DNA of 64,000 nucleotides, from the NCBI GenBank assembly GCA_008360955.1, contig LUCM01008695.1:65323-129322 (forward strand), in the 5' to 3' direction. The notes under the pieces are model-generated. The model was not told the DNA's origin, ran no database searches, and saw only the letters and a list, made by a program, of their open reading frames with translations. Below, piece by piece: positions 44,471 through 57,133 of this stretch. The translations under genes were made by a program, and so were the position numbers. Positions within the stretch are counted from its first letter, which is position 1. Each line of letters opens with the position of its first letter. The DNA comes from Fasciolopsis buskii. Its lineage: Eukaryota > Platyhelminthes > Trematoda > Plagiorchiida > Fasciolidae.

Positions 44471-47400
44471 AAGTCAGAAGTAACAGTCGATCGTTGCAGC
44501 ACTGATATCTCTTAAAAAACTTAGGTTTTTTTTCGTTAGTATCTCCTTTCTCTAGTGTATTGTTTTCCTGTGACCGTATGTGGCCAATGTTGTCTTGTTT
44601 CAACCGCGATTTCGTGCATTCGAATTCCCTGAGAACCTGTGAATTTCATAAACTGCCAAATTTCGGTTGGCCGCCATCTTTCTCTTGAAAATAGCGAACT
44701 GCATCGCATGGGTGATGAGAAAACTCGGACAACAAAAGATGAAAGAAAGAAAAGAAAACGTTTCGTCACCACTCAAAGTGGCATCGTCGGCAATGAAATT
44801 TTTTGCAACCTAATCGTCGGGCTGAGGGATCAGAGCTTCAAGGACACCAACAACCTGAGCCACAATTAGCACCAATTTTGGAGCTCCTTTGGCGAAGTTT
44901 TGAGGCATTTTCTTGTGACGGTTGATGCTCCTCTTTATCTTCACTTCCCTTTCGAACTCACCACATTTAAACTGCGAACGCAGACGAATGCAGAACGACA
45001 TCAGTATTTAGCTTATATTCTGGTAGCTTTGGCAATCGATGCATGCTGCATCCAACGTTGTACTGTTCAAGGCCCGTCATTTGATTGACGTACTTTTCAA
45101 TTCTACCGTAAAAATGGACCGGGACAGCGTCTTCTGGTGTTTCTTTTCTTGGCCTCTCAGTTAGAAAAATTCCGTCTATAATACGTGACTGAATTGCACT
45201 CAACAATCGATTGCATAGAGTCGAACCTGGAGGTTTGTTAACAATTCGTTCTTTGGTTTGGCCTATACACATGCACACTGAAGCTACGATGCAACCAAAG
45301 ACGAAATCCACCGGAACTTACGCAACCTAATGCGTAAAACGAAACAATCTAACATCGTAGTTTTAACAAATGAGAATAATGCAGTAGGTAGGTTGTAACT
45401 GGACTAGAAAAAAGGAAGACCATTTGGTTTTCGATCCATGTAAATTAAAAAATGGGGAGACGGTGTTTGGTTCCACGTTCACGAAATCGACTGTTTCTTT
45501 CCCGATACGAAATTCAGACGTTCGAAAGCCCCGTGTATCAAACGACAACCCACACTTCGAATAAGCATTAGACCCAAATTGGTCACTTTTAATTGCAATT
45601 TAGCGGGGTTTTGGATGAAAGATTGTCAGTTGCGCGATAAATCTATCGCACATACCTATTTCTTTCACAATACGGCAAATCAGTTGTACCGCGAGAGGAT
45701 GTTTCTATAGTCTACGAAACAACGGAGTCAAACTCTATCTTGGGATGGCAGATTCTCAGTTACAGTTTGTCGATAAAATGAATTTACTGAGCAATAATAT
45801 GTGTACTTGAAAAATTTAGAGTACACTGGATGATTAGGATGTCGAGATACGGCAAATATCATGCAAATTCCATAAGCAAGATACCTCTACAAAACTACCA
45901 TTACATTTTCCCTTCACAGTGGATGGTCAAGGATTGGGTAACAATTATGAACAACGCAGGTACTTGGCAACATTTGAAGGTTGTGTCGGATAGGAGGCCG
46001 TATTACGAGTCGTGAGAGCGGATTTAGTTAATGTGCAATACATGGGGCAGCACTAAGAGATAAGGATTAAATTTAATGCCACAGTGTGCATCTTTTGCTC
46101 AATTCAACGCTTCCCGGACCTGATCGCAATCGATGATCACAGCGGTGATTCCGAAGTACCATTGCAGTCTGTTGCGTACATCAGATGAGTAATGATGAGA
46201 TGTACGCTATTTGCTGGCTGCTGATAATGGTGATTCAACAGAAGTAGCCGCTGTACAACGCCTCCTATGTTTTGGGAATATCTGTGCATGTTCACCCTAT
46301 ATCTACCTTTTCATTAGTGCTTTTGAATATGCTAGTGTTACGCTTAACAAGACAGTTCCTAATTCCGAACTCCGCTCGTTAACCGTTCTGGGAGATCCGA
46401 ACATGCAAGGAATGAGGCAGAAGGCAAGACATTGAGCGCAGGCCTATATCGGGTGCTGATCCAAAGGCGTTTTACAACTAGCTCGGCTGCTTATTTAGAA
46501 TTCTAGGTGACCTCGTTGATTTACACAAATTGAAGTGAGACATGCTTACTGCACACCTTCATCAGAAGTCTACTGGCAAGAAGTTAACACGGACGGAAAA
46601 ATTAGGATATCACGATAACGAGACAACGTTAAACAAAAATAACAACAGATTCTATATTAACGCTATCGAGTTATGGGAAAGGAATCTTTCTCATCTTCTT
46701 TCTGAATGGTCTTTTGTAATCCTTTGCACCTGTCGTCGCATTCTAACCGTCCATTTTCTTCGCAAAGGGCTTGGTCTACTTTTAGGGCTTGTTAGTTCTC
46801 AGTGGCGGAGGAAGCGATGCAATTATAAGGCTATTGCTTGGCTGTGGGATATGAAGAAGTTAGCTGTATCCCCCGATACGGTTGGTACTTTCCGTTTTTC
46901 ATGGTTGAGGCTGTTTTTTGAGTGATTGTGGGAGGCGCTCTAGTCAATTCTGGCACATCACTGACGCGAATATTGTAGGTCAGTTGCCATTTTAGTTTTT
47001 TCAGCTCGGTTGACCTCCTTAGAATCCCAAATGTGATCAGGGGTCCTTTTTGGGTTTCTTGCCCTCACCGCTTTTGAATGAGCAAGAAATACAGTCTTTG
47101 AAAAATATATTCGAAACTCTGGTTTGTTCGTGGGATCTTGCTTGCAGAGCATTCGTGGTACTAGAAGACGAATAACGTTAATACACGTGTGTGAAAACTA
47201 GAAATGACGAACAGTTTATTGCCACGTGGTGTCTCAAATGCTTACTGGCCACTAGCCCGGTTGCATACTGATCAAAGCTCAGACGTCAGTATTTTTGTTC
47301 AACTCGTTTGTGCTTGTCCGTTTATGGGTGCATATGTAAACCAAGTACAACTATGGTACTCAAAGACAAACTGGACTACGGTGTGTGTGGTTGGGCAGTT

Positions 47401-47511
47401 CATCACAGTTCAGTATCCATTGCCTGAAATGTAGTCAACACACAAACAGATCCCGGCTTTTACGTGACCGTATCGTAGCTGCGTTCAAGCAACAATGTCT
47501 TGCTGTGGGCT

Positions 47512-47529
47512 TGTGTGTGTGTGTGTGTA
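47512..47529 (+). repeat. (TG)n microsatellite
   Basis: Nine TG units, followed by ATGTATG. Confidence 0.85.
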
Positions 47530-48043
47530 TGTATGTTTGGTTTACTTCAGTTCTTTTTGTGATGTACAAACTGCACGGATTATTTTCACTAGAATATCGC
47601 ACTAGAGGTTGCATCTATGTCCATTTGGTCTCGAATGAGTTAAGTTGAGACCGTCCGTTTAGCAATAATCCAATGAATTTCATTATATTGTAGTTACCGA
47701 CAACGCTCTTAGTAGCAAAAGTGAGACATCGGATTTCTCACGGTTAACAGTGACCCAATGGTACACGTCTAGCAACAATAATAGAATACTTGTACGGTTA
47801 TAATCCGATTGCATCTGAAAAGATTAAGAAAAACTGGTCATACAGACTTGGACAATTGCCAATGGATATATTTTGCCGGATGGTCGCATAACGTTATTTT
47901 ACAACTATTTTGTCTTCAATTTACAGAAATGGTCGATGTTCCCAATCTAACCGAAACGCCCCGAACGCTTCGGTGAGCAAGCGAGGCAGGTACGTTTCTT
48001 ACCATCACCGTAAATAGAAATGTAAACCAAGTATTGTACGCTG

Positions 48044-48067
48044 ATATATATATATATATGTATATAT
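48044..48067 (+). repeat. (TA)n microsatellite
   Basis: ATATATATATATATATG then TATATAT. Confidence 0.8.
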
Positions 48068-48944
48068 TCAAAGTTGCGCTTTGATTAAAAAACAAGAAAG
48101 TGAATCGGTTTTATGTAATTAAAGAGAATAAGTCAAACTTCAAAGATGATGGGTGAATTTATTCTGTAAACAGTCAAGTTTCCACAATTTGAGAGCGAAA
48201 AAATTTCCAAACACCTTTATTCCTGGTGAATACGGTTATATCAGTGCGAGTTGAAAATTTGTGTTGGTTGTAGCCCAGGTTGTTGGTTTTCATAGGTTTA
48301 TCATGAAAATACAGTTAGCTTTCAACTTTTTCTTGTGAATGATGTAGTTTTAATAAAATGGCATTGTTAGCTGATGTAATGCGCCAACGTTTCGAATACC
48401 CTGGGTAGTCAGTCTTTCTCAAAGCAAGTTTTACAACCAAGTTATTCTTAATTTTGTCTATTGGTTGATTACATATTGGCCTCGAACGCTGATTCTCCCT
48501 AATTGACTGAGTACCACGTATTTACATCACTGTCCCCCTCTGAGTAGTAAGTTGTATATGTACACCAGAGTTCTTTGTTCACGTGATTTTTCGACGTTTG
48601 GCCGAGATCAATATACCTGTATTGCTGATCTTGATGTTTTCTAGCCAAGTAGCGCGAGGCCTAGCAATGGATCTCGCGCCTTCGGTCACCGCGTTCATCA
48701 GGATACATTCTGTGTTGTTACGCAACAGAGTGTCGCCATCTTGTGTTCAACATTACTTTGGTGTTACCCAACTTCCAGCGTTGACGACCTGTATCCTGTG
48801 TGCGTCTCCACAGTTGTGCCAATTCGACGACAAAGCAGAGGTGTCTTTGGAGAACTCTATGGTGTTACAGATTGTGATGACAAATGACTGCGCACAGGAC
48901 GGAAAATAGTATATGCTTATGTTAGTGTCGTCAGTCTCTCTGTG

Positions 48945-48960
48945 ATATATATATATATAT
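48945..48960 (+). repeat. (TA)n microsatellite
   Basis: Eight AT units, 130 bp from a second tract at 49087. Confidence 0.8.
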
Positions 48961-49086
48961 CTACATAAGGATGTTTGGAGAAGAGAGTATCAGGTACGCA
49001 TACCTGACGGGCTACAGTAACCGCGAAACCGGTCGTGTGCTCCCGAACAAATTTTGTCCACTCATCCAGATACTACTTACTGCTTC

Positions 49087-49112
49087 TATATATATATATA
49101 TATATGTATATA
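49087..49112 (+). repeat. (TA)n microsatellite
   Basis: TA run interrupted once by G (TATGTATATA). It lies inside a 238-codon open stretch (49035-49751, +), which argues against that stretch being a real gene. Confidence 0.8.
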
Positions 49113-49779
49113 AAAGGCCCAGCGAATGCTTCGTACTCCTTTACAATCTGGATCCGGGTATGTAGTTTGGTGGCGAATAAACTTCGTCCGGAAGGCATAA
49201 GGCTTTTGAAATCAGTAGGAAACTGCACCGGAAGTCTAGGGAAAAGCCTTATCTGCCACCTTCTCCAGAGGAGCTGCATACGTTCGGACAGATTGCGTTT
49301 CCTGAGCTCTGTGATAGAATTTATTGTAGATAACGAAATTCTGGAAGAAGTCTCCAAAAAGTTTCCTCTGGTAGTTCCAAATTTCTTTTGGGGCTGCAGA
49401 ATCAGGCGGCTTACGACTGCGAAAAAAGTCGTACGTTATTGTCGGATAAGTAAAAGATTACAAAACACCTTAGTTCGGCCGGGGCGACGTCACGGAGGTA
49501 AAAAAACCCATCCAGGCCTTCCACAAATCCTCACCGTTTGCAGAAGAAAAGACATTCGGCAGCTTCACTTGACGGGGATTCACTTCCACTATGAAAAACA
49601 GCATTTTCCCAAGACCGGGCGTGATGGGAATCTCATACATTTTCCTTTCAGGCATTGGGCACAAGATTACTCGCAGAATTTGTACCTCGAACTGGGCGTG
49701 GAGCTGAATTGCGCGAACAGTTTGAATGCAAACACTAACTACGTGAACTGACTCAAGGCTAGCAATGCATACACACACA

Positions 49780-51560
49780 TGCCAAGAATAAGTACCAACA
49801 ACGCACAAGCCGGCAACAAATATTTCATGTTGGAGGGCACATTGATTCACTCTCAAGACCGTCAGCTGGAGCGCTTGGGAGAAAATAAGAGAGCAGCTTT
49901 GTTGGCCCACTGCAACCGTGTGTCTTTACAATTATGCATGAAATTTAACCAATGCATTTGGATACCAGTTCTCCATCGGAAATGGAGGAGATCAGAAGAC
50001 ATGTTTTCTTTTTGAGCATAAGAAATTGGACCAAATGGATTGTGGCCATCGTTTGACAAGGATGGTGGCAAAGTGTTACCAATGGAGTTAATAAACCTCC
50101 CGTGATCGTTGTTGGCAAGGGAGAGGATTCCTAAAGAATCGTGTAACTTGGTGATTGTACTGATTTACAAGAATGGTGATAGTTCCTCATACGAAAAAAA
50201 ACAGAGGACTTAGTTTAATAAGCATAGCGTCGAAGCTGCTCACGGGCATTACCCTCCGCCGACTACCTAGTACTCGGGAAAAGTGTGTGCGTGAGAACCA
50301 AGTGGGTTTCTACCCTTATCGGTTATCTGTCTACGAAATGTGCACTTAGCGATGGATCGTGGATCATCGACACATGTTCCGCAGATCCAAGATTTCTGTC
50401 TTTCCTGATTTGCAAGTAATGTTCGATTTAGTCGATCGTGCCGTTGTGTGGCACTGTCTTTCACTGAATGGTGTGCCAGAGAAATTCATTTCACTCAACC
50501 GAGTTTGTGCTTATGATGTTGTTTGGCCGAGTTCACCACTAGGAGTGTTGTTCGTCAGAATTGCCCGTTTTCACCTGTTATTTTCAATTTTGTGATTGAG
50601 ATGGTTATGGAGATAGCCTTGTCCTCATACGAGAACAGTGGTGTTGATATTTGGTCAGACAGGATTTTGTTTGGTTTAGAATGTTGGAGCGACGTTGTGG
50701 TACTTAGTGAAGACGAAAGTAAGTTGCAAGTTTTCCTCGATCGTCTGACCGACAACGTAAGTAGGTTTCGATGGGTTTTACACCTTCGAAGTGTAAAATG
50801 CTGTTGGTGGATTGGATTGGTTCGAAGCTGACTCTTGTTCTTGCAGAGAAACAAAAGGTTGGGTTGCATTGTTGTATCTCATCTGGTGGTCGTATCCACT
50901 TATATAAAAAGACGATAGGCATTTCTTTTAATTTGAGGCATCTGCAGTGACAGCGTGACATCTTTTGATCAATCAAAGGTGGGACATGCATAAGAGGGAT
51001 GTCAGTGCTGATGTACGGCTTCCAAGCTTGCGAAGATTTGTGGTGTTTAAACATCTCTATTCCCCCTAGTAGTAGTGCAATGCTGTGAGGGAATTCTGCC
51101 AATAACTCAAAGGCTAGATGAAGGCAATGGATCGTAGGGTTCAGCCTTTAGAACAGGTACTGATTTAGGTGGTTTGGACATGTTTGTGCATGCCCGCAGA
51201 CCCACTTCCTGGCTCGTTGTACGATGTTCTTTGAGGCAGGCAATGGTTGGAATTTAGTTCGGCGTGGCCAGTCAGTGATATGGGAAAACGTTCGAAAACG
51301 TCAGCCAGTGAGCTCTCTCATATAGTTGCAGTCACACCATAGGACTGGAAACGACAAAACGCCACCAATAAATGATTGGAGACTGTGGGTGGCATGGCTT
51401 ACCGCCGCAGTCCGTGGCGTTCTTGTATTGGAAACCTTTCTTCTTCCTTTCACATTACTATTTTACAGTCGACCTGTACCATTCTTCTTTCATTTTCTCT
51501 GTTTGGTCAATTGGCCTTGTGGGGCGGCAAAGTTAAAGGTTGTAAAGGTTGAACTAAACT
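49780..51560 (+). mobile_element. RTE-type LINE, reverse transcriptase to 3' end, inactive
   Basis: Pieces of one RTE polyprotein follow in order on the + strand: EGTLIHSQDRQLER (49820), HLDTSSPSEMEEIRRHVFFL, YKNGDSSSYE (50170), SIASKLLTG-like and RENQVGFYP (50225-50320), FPDLQVMFDLVDRAVVWHCL (motif A, 50400-50459), VRQNCPFSPVIFNFVIEM (motif B), LECWSDVVVLSED (motif C), SKCKMLLVDWIGSKLTLVLA, then RWFGHVCACP and FEAGNGW near 51180-51250. Motif C should read YADD; here the first catalytic Asp is Ser (CWSD). Many stops and frameshifts. The endonuclease half upstream is not recognisable. Confidence 0.85.
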
Positions 51561-51589
51561 AATTTTCTGTGCCTGAGCACGGTCGTCTT

Positions 51590-52012
51590 CGCAGAATGCT
51601 TTTCGTAGAGTATGATGCGACGGTTCTCATAGGAACGCAGAGGTTGATCGTAACGTACTAGACACTAGGGTCCAAAGTTTAGAAAGGGCTCTGAATGTGA
51701 ATAGATTAAGGTGACTGAACAGTACACTATCCGCTGTACGATATTCTCTGAAGCAGGTAGTGATTTGGAGACGGGTTGAATTGTTTGGCTGATGATATGC
51801 CAGCAAGATATGGAAACCCTAACCGATGAACTAGCGCGAGTGAGTCGTTAGAAAACCGAATTGGATTCTACACGATTCCCCAATCCAGCGGTTGGGACCG
51901 GTGATTGGTAAGACTCAATGCCGCAGACAATGGCGTTCCTGCAGTCAGATTATTCCACCCGTTGTATTTTTTGTAAATTTCGACATTTTGAATTTCCTTC
52001 CATCATCCTTCG
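51590..52012 (+). pseudogene. Second RTE-type LINE 3' tail
   Basis: The + strand reads VQSLERALNVNRLR at about 51675, then broken equivalents of the GHVLRMP, GWKTGRIGQ and GPRDS blocks, ending RRQWRSCSQIIPP near 51955. It repeats the tail of the RTE copy that ends at about 51560, in the same orientation. So two truncated RTE ends lie in tandem, as at 30.8-31.5 kb. Confidence 0.7.
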
Positions 52013-52018
52013 TTGCTG

Positions 52019-53034
52019 TCACCGAGATGGGATGCAGAGTGTGTAGGGATTAGTCAATGTGCGGGATGGGCGGTTGTCAACGAATGGTGGGAGGGAAATG
52101 CATGGGGACCAGAATTGTGTAAACTCCGGGGTCCATGAGTAGTCGCTAGAGTAGGCGGACCACCAACGTCCGGAGAGCACCTCTTTAGCTGCGTCTTTGC
52201 GTCGATGAGCAAATAGGCACTGCATGTGGGCATACTGTGCTCTCCGCAGGAGGATTTTCGGCCGGATTGGGTGGCGGTGGTGTGGACGGTGGTTGCGGGT
52301 TGGGGCACGGTTGGAACGAGGGCGGCTGAGTCGCCACAACATTGGGATGTTTGCCTCCGCATTTCGATCCAGACGGCGTTGTAGTTCGTCGAGGGGTAAC
52401 GATTTCGACGCGCCGGCCAAGGCGATCTTCAGTAATTCGGAAGAGCCAAAAACATCGCCGAATGGTGAGGATAGAAGCGAACAAGCAGCGGAGAAAAAGC
52501 GTCTTCTCCTTGTCGGGTTTCTACGGGCTGCTATGCGGGATCATGCGATATGTCCTCAGAGGAAAAGGCCTGTGGAGGTCGTGTTTGTGGTTGATTGACG
52601 GGGCCGTAGAGTGTAGTACTCTCCTCGTCTGAGCTGCTATCGCTGGACTCTGGATGGTTTCGCGGCTCCCAGCCCAATCGCGCCAAGCGTTTCTTGATGT
52701 CCTCGGTAGAGCGTTTTGGAAACAACCGTGAGATGACCTCATAGATGCGCTTCTTTTCGGTAGGGTCATGCAAGAGCCAGTTTGCCTGTTTAATCAGGGC
52801 TGCCTCTTCTGATGGTAGCCAACGACGGCTACCATTTTCGATCCGCTGGAGCCTGTCCGAATTATGGGCTGCGACATGTCGGTGACGCGTATGTTGAGTA
52901 AGTGCCGATTGCTTGTCGAAGGAAAGGGTTTGGGAACAGGACAGGGCGGAGGTGACGGTGGGTGTTGTTGGGCGGGCCGGTGTACCTTCTTGTGCATGGT
53001 GAAACCAGCTTTGCTCTTGCAAAGCGTGGTTCAC
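52019..53034 (-). pseudogene. R2/NeSL-type LINE N-terminal half (zinc finger, Myb, linker)
   Basis: The - strand first gives, in one frame, FTMHKKVHRPAQQHP (end of a first C2H2-like finger; 52960-52997), then in the frame 52531-53034 SFDKQSALTQHTRHRH (second finger; its first Cys is lost at a frameshift) and a Myb-like DNA-binding segment RRWLPSEEAALIKQANWLLH ... YEVISRLFPKRSTEDIKKRL. After a Ser/acidic linker a further frame (52019-52420) shows AQYAHMQCLFAHRRKDAAKE and VLSGRW, the pre-RT block of R2/NeSL-like LINEs. In R2 this N-terminus binds the target site. The RT and nuclease half is missing: the sequence ends against the RTE tail at about 52015. Confidence 0.78.
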
Positions 53035-55703
53035 TTCGCGATTGTTTCCACTGTCTAGTTCACAAAGAATGAAAAGTCGACAAACAAATCTACAATATTG
53101 GCGTCAGTAACGTGCTAGAATTGACTAGAACGCCTCTCACAATCACTCTCAAAAAAAAAACCAATCTCTTTTGAGCGTCAACCACGAAAACCGGAAAGTG
53201 CCAACCGAATTAAGGGATACAATTAACTTCTTTATACCCCATAGCCAAGCAATAGCCCGATCACCGCGCCGCTTCTTATGCCAATACCCGTCACAAAGAA
53301 AATAGGAAAGCGGAGATAACGAGCGGACATGTGCAAGACAGCGACTATCTCTGTTGGGTCGCCATTATCAACAGCTAACAGACGGTGATACACCACATCA
53401 TTGCTCGTCGGATGTCCACAGCAAATTTAAATAATGTTCCGAAGAAATCCGTATTCGGAAGAAAGCACCTTTCGAATATTTTCAGCGCATAGCAAGTACG
53501 TCTCGAGATTGGAACAAAAGGGCCACGCATATGTCCCCGTGGCATTCAATATTTGCATGATGATAAAGATTGCTTTGATTACCTTGGTTTGTGATGTGAT
53601 TCACTTTCAACATAAATTACAACTCTTGGGTATCTTCGACCATGTAGGCAATAGTTAAGTAGTTAGGATAAAAATGCTTATTCACTGTTGATCACTTCTA
53701 ATAGGAGCTTTGTCAGCATGATGTTCCGTTTGGTGGCACTTAATCCAATATCCCCAGGTCTAAATGTTAGAACCACAAAATCGATAGTTTTGAATCATGT
53801 GCATGCGATGACCGACGGTCAACGAATCAGATTAACATTGTACGATGGTGTTTTATGGCTTCGTTAATGAATAAAATCAGCGAAGATCGCCGTGTAGTTT
53901 GCACGTGACCGCTTGTGCGCGGTAACCATCAGGAAGTCATTCTGTTTTCACTTGCCATATCACATGTGTAGCCATGAGAAAAAGCTGGAGCCAAGCACGT
54001 GATTAGTGAGAACTTGTTAATGGCTAATTTCATTCAAAGTCAAACAGAAGTTTTTAATTATCCATATTAGTGGATTTCTATAGGTTTGGACATAATCTGA
54101 TTCAGTACTACCTATGTCAGTGATAGGAATCACTACATTTGCATTATTTACGTGATCTCCGCAGATCCACGGAATCGGTTACTCACAAATCAGGCGATGC
54201 GAACGGATTCGTTCCGCGAAAGAATCGATAGAACTACACGCATATGGCTCCAAAGTCGCAAGAAAAGCTCGAGGATAAATTAAACTACCGGGAAAGAATA
54301 TTTGGCGCCACGTATTACAGTGTACATGGTTTATTGTGATATGCGTTTCCGAGTAAAACGTTTCACCTGCAATATTTACTGTTAACTGTTCCTCACTTGA
54401 TTGGAGATTAGCTTAAATGAACGAAGTGGGCGGACCGGTCAATTCTAGCGTAAAACGGTAGTTACCATATTAGACGCCTCTTACTTTAGAGCCGGGTGAG
54501 ATTTTTCGATATCCACGGGCAAATTTGGCGAATGCTGGTGCGGTAACAAAGGCCATTAGTTATCGATTCCATTACGTAGGCTTGGAAAGAACAGAGGCTC
54601 AAAGAACAATTAGACGGTTGTTTTGAAAGCAGTTCAGGAAGGACTAAATGAATCCTGCCGATGGTCAAAGCGTATCTATGAACTGATGGTCAATTGATTC
54701 AGCTTGAGAGCCGCAGACCAAAGGTAGATCAGATGGAGTGATGCGCGGAAAGACGTGTCTCGGCAACTACAGAACATCAAACACAAACCATAAGTCTAGT
54801 TACACCCACTTTAGTGTATATATATGTTTATTTATACTGATTCATGTATACACATTTCATATATATATATATGTATGAATGAAGAGGTTTAGGCACGTCA
54901 ATGTTAATTGTAACTGTGTATGTATAGTGTATTGCCTATACGTGGCTGTGTGCACATGGCGAATAAAAGGCCCCAGAAAATCGTTCTAGATGAGCAAGAA
55001 GACGGCATTCGGGCGAGAAAACAGCGAGGAGTAACAACAGAAGACAATCCAAATTGCCAATAGTGCGATGAGCAACGAGTCAGATGTTATCATGTACAAG
55101 AGAACAAGTTGGACGAAAATGATGGACATAAGCCGGTTTTCCACAGGTTTGGTAAAAACGGACGGAGGAGTAAACGAACGAACAAAAACACATTGGGAAA
55201 ATTCGAACTTTCTAAGTAAATAAAAAAGAAACTGAAGCCAACGAATAATTGCCTTGTAAACTGCGGATGATTGGCTAACAAAAAAAACACCTCTGAGATG
55301 AAACTTATGTGGTTGAGAACAGAATGGCAGGAGGGATCTCTGTGTTAACAGCAAAAAAAGAAAGACTAAGCTGATTTTTCTGCTCGAACAAAACGATCGT
55401 GAAAAAGTCGACGGGGTAAAAAAAACAAGCGTTCAGTAAAGTGACCAGCACACACACTGTTGTATGCATAGATGCATGCATGCGTGCACAAACATACATA
55501 CATGCACACGGTAGAAGTTGACAGACAAAAACGTGGTTGCAAGTTTCGTAGTTCGGTGAAGTAAGAATAGTAGGGGGGGTAGTTATCATTGTTTGGTTTT
55601 AGAAATTCGGATTGCTAATGCACATTGACCAGCTGGTCAACAGTCAAGTGTCAACTGGAGGCAACTTGAAGGCAACTGGCAAAGTCACGGATGGACAAGA
55701 GGA

Positions 55704-55723
55704 CATATATATATATATATTTA
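55704..55723 (+). repeat. (TA)n microsatellite
   Basis: AT run in A-rich sequence. Confidence 0.8.
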
Positions 55724-55781
55724 TAACTGGTGAAATTGAACAAAAGTAGCAGAATCATGGTAATAAATGACGAAACCCGAT

Positions 55782-55797
55782 GAGAGAGAGAGAGAGG
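55782..55797 (+). repeat. (GA)n microsatellite
   Basis: Seven to eight GA units. Confidence 0.8.
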
Positions 55798-56785
55798 GAC
55801 GAGGCTGAACAAAAAACGCGCACAAAAAGAGATGCTTCAGCATGAAATCACAGAATCGAACGGATTACAGATCTCGGAAAAAGGTAATCGAGTAAGAGAT
55901 GAGCTCGGTGCATCATTTGTCAAACCTTTTTTGGCATTGCACAACACCGCCAAAGGAGCGGCTATTCGTGACACCAAATTGGCGGGTTAGCGGCTTGGAG
56001 ATAGTTGGTTTTCCGATGTTTCGATTCCGTTTTCCACGTCGAACTAGGCAGAAAAAGTCAAGGTGGTAAAGATATAAACTGGAAAAGACAAACTAAATGT
56101 CACGTAATAATAATTTATGAACTTCCGAGACCTCGAACCGGAGGCTTTTGGCTAAACCAAATAATCTTTGACCCTGTCTGTTAAAAACATCGTACGCAAA
56201 TAAGGAGAAGCGAATTGTTGTTTTGATCAGAACAAAAAGTCAAAACAACTCAGTTTACCCACTCCAATCCATAGAACATTCAGAGGGGTGAACAGGCTCG
56301 GGAGCCGTAACTGCGATTTGTCCTGGTTTCGCGGAATCGTACCCCAATTAAAATATTTTCACATCGCAGTATGCTTATGCATCGACTGAGACAGCCGACA
56401 GATTAAGAAAATTCACGCCTTTTATCACGTCTCACAATTGCGCATGTGATTTTCACAGAGCTAATCAGAATTTTAGCATCACACCTGTGTTACGGTAAGA
56501 GTATACGGGACATTTAATGGCATGCCCAACGTGCTTCCAGACAGAAATAGTTTCTAAATATCCCAATACATGACCACGACTCGCAAAGCGTAAACTGCAC
56601 AAATCGCCGATTGCGAGGTTGGTTATCGGCAACAGCTGAACAAACTACAAGTGCATGAGGGTACGTGCCATAAAAGATGAAGAAGCGATCGCGAACTCGG
56701 GGATCGTGAGAATAGAACCGACTAAATTGTAGTAGGGATAGCGAGTAAGTCAGCTTCAACGCAGGCGTAGTTAGATATACTTACC

Positions 56786-57133
56786 CGCGAAAAGAGAGCC
56801 AGCACTGTATCCTGAATTGTGGGTGAACTGGACAAGTGAAACGAAGGGAACGGTGAAACAGGCGAATGGGACAGCACAGTGTTTGTTCGAACGTGCACCG
56901 GGGTTCTATCCACATCCGAGTTCATTGTGCCCAAATCTAGAACGAGATTCTTTTGTTTACCGATTGGTCGAAGCGAGTGGGAGCGTGTACGGGTTGTAGG
57001 ATGTGAAGGGCCTATCTCGGGAAGATTATGTGCGGTCACAGCAACCGTGGTGACTGAAGATCGATCAGGTCGAGTCTCTGTTCCGGGTACACTGAAGCGA
57101 TGACGATGATTGGGAAGTACTGGAGACTGTGTG
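56786..57133 (-). CDS. Candidate host exon, Ser/Thr/Pro-rich protein
   Basis: On the - strand an open frame runs to the perfect donor CGG/GTAAGTAT (intron starts at 56785). Upstream there is a pyrimidine-rich stretch and several AG acceptors (for example CACACAG just right of 57125). The translation, SPVLPNHRHRFSVPGTETRP ... TRTRSHSLRPIGKQKNLVLD ... SPFPSFHLSSSPTIQDTVLA LFSR, is rich in Ser, Thr, Pro and Arg, typical of a disordered region. A possible next exon starts after ACAATTTAG near 56730. No family is recognised. It may be chance, but the donor and the open frame agree. Confidence 0.33.

Larger units (their letters stand above)
43340..48330. other. No gene recognised
   Basis: AT-rich. 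Open stretches at 44967-45311 (-, 114 codons; contains CMCIGQTKERI, faintly like a GIY-YIG core) and 46542-46925 (+, 127 codons) cannot be placed. (TA)n/(TG)n microsatellites lie at 44432-44470, 47512-47529 and 48044-48067. Confidence 0.4.
53060..56500. other. No gene recognised
   Basis: AT-rich, with A-rich runs (53152-53161), (TA)n at 54860-54874 and 55704-55723 and (GA)n at 55782-55797. The A- and T-rich open stretches around 55000-55600 on the - strand are low-complexity and not called. Confidence 0.5.

Noticed and set aside
44967..45311. CMCIGQTKERI on the - strand as a second GIY-YIG nuclease
   Set aside because: Only a short resemblance; no RT or PLE C-terminal motif nearby.
49035..49751. 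238-codon open stretch on the + strand
   Set aside because: It starts across a (TA)n tract, has no recognised motif and runs into the RTE region; likely chance.
55000..55600. Hydrophobic - strand ORFs near 55.0-55.6 kb as membrane proteins
   Set aside because: They arise from A-rich + strand sequence (TTT/CTT codons on the other strand) and lack splice or homology support.
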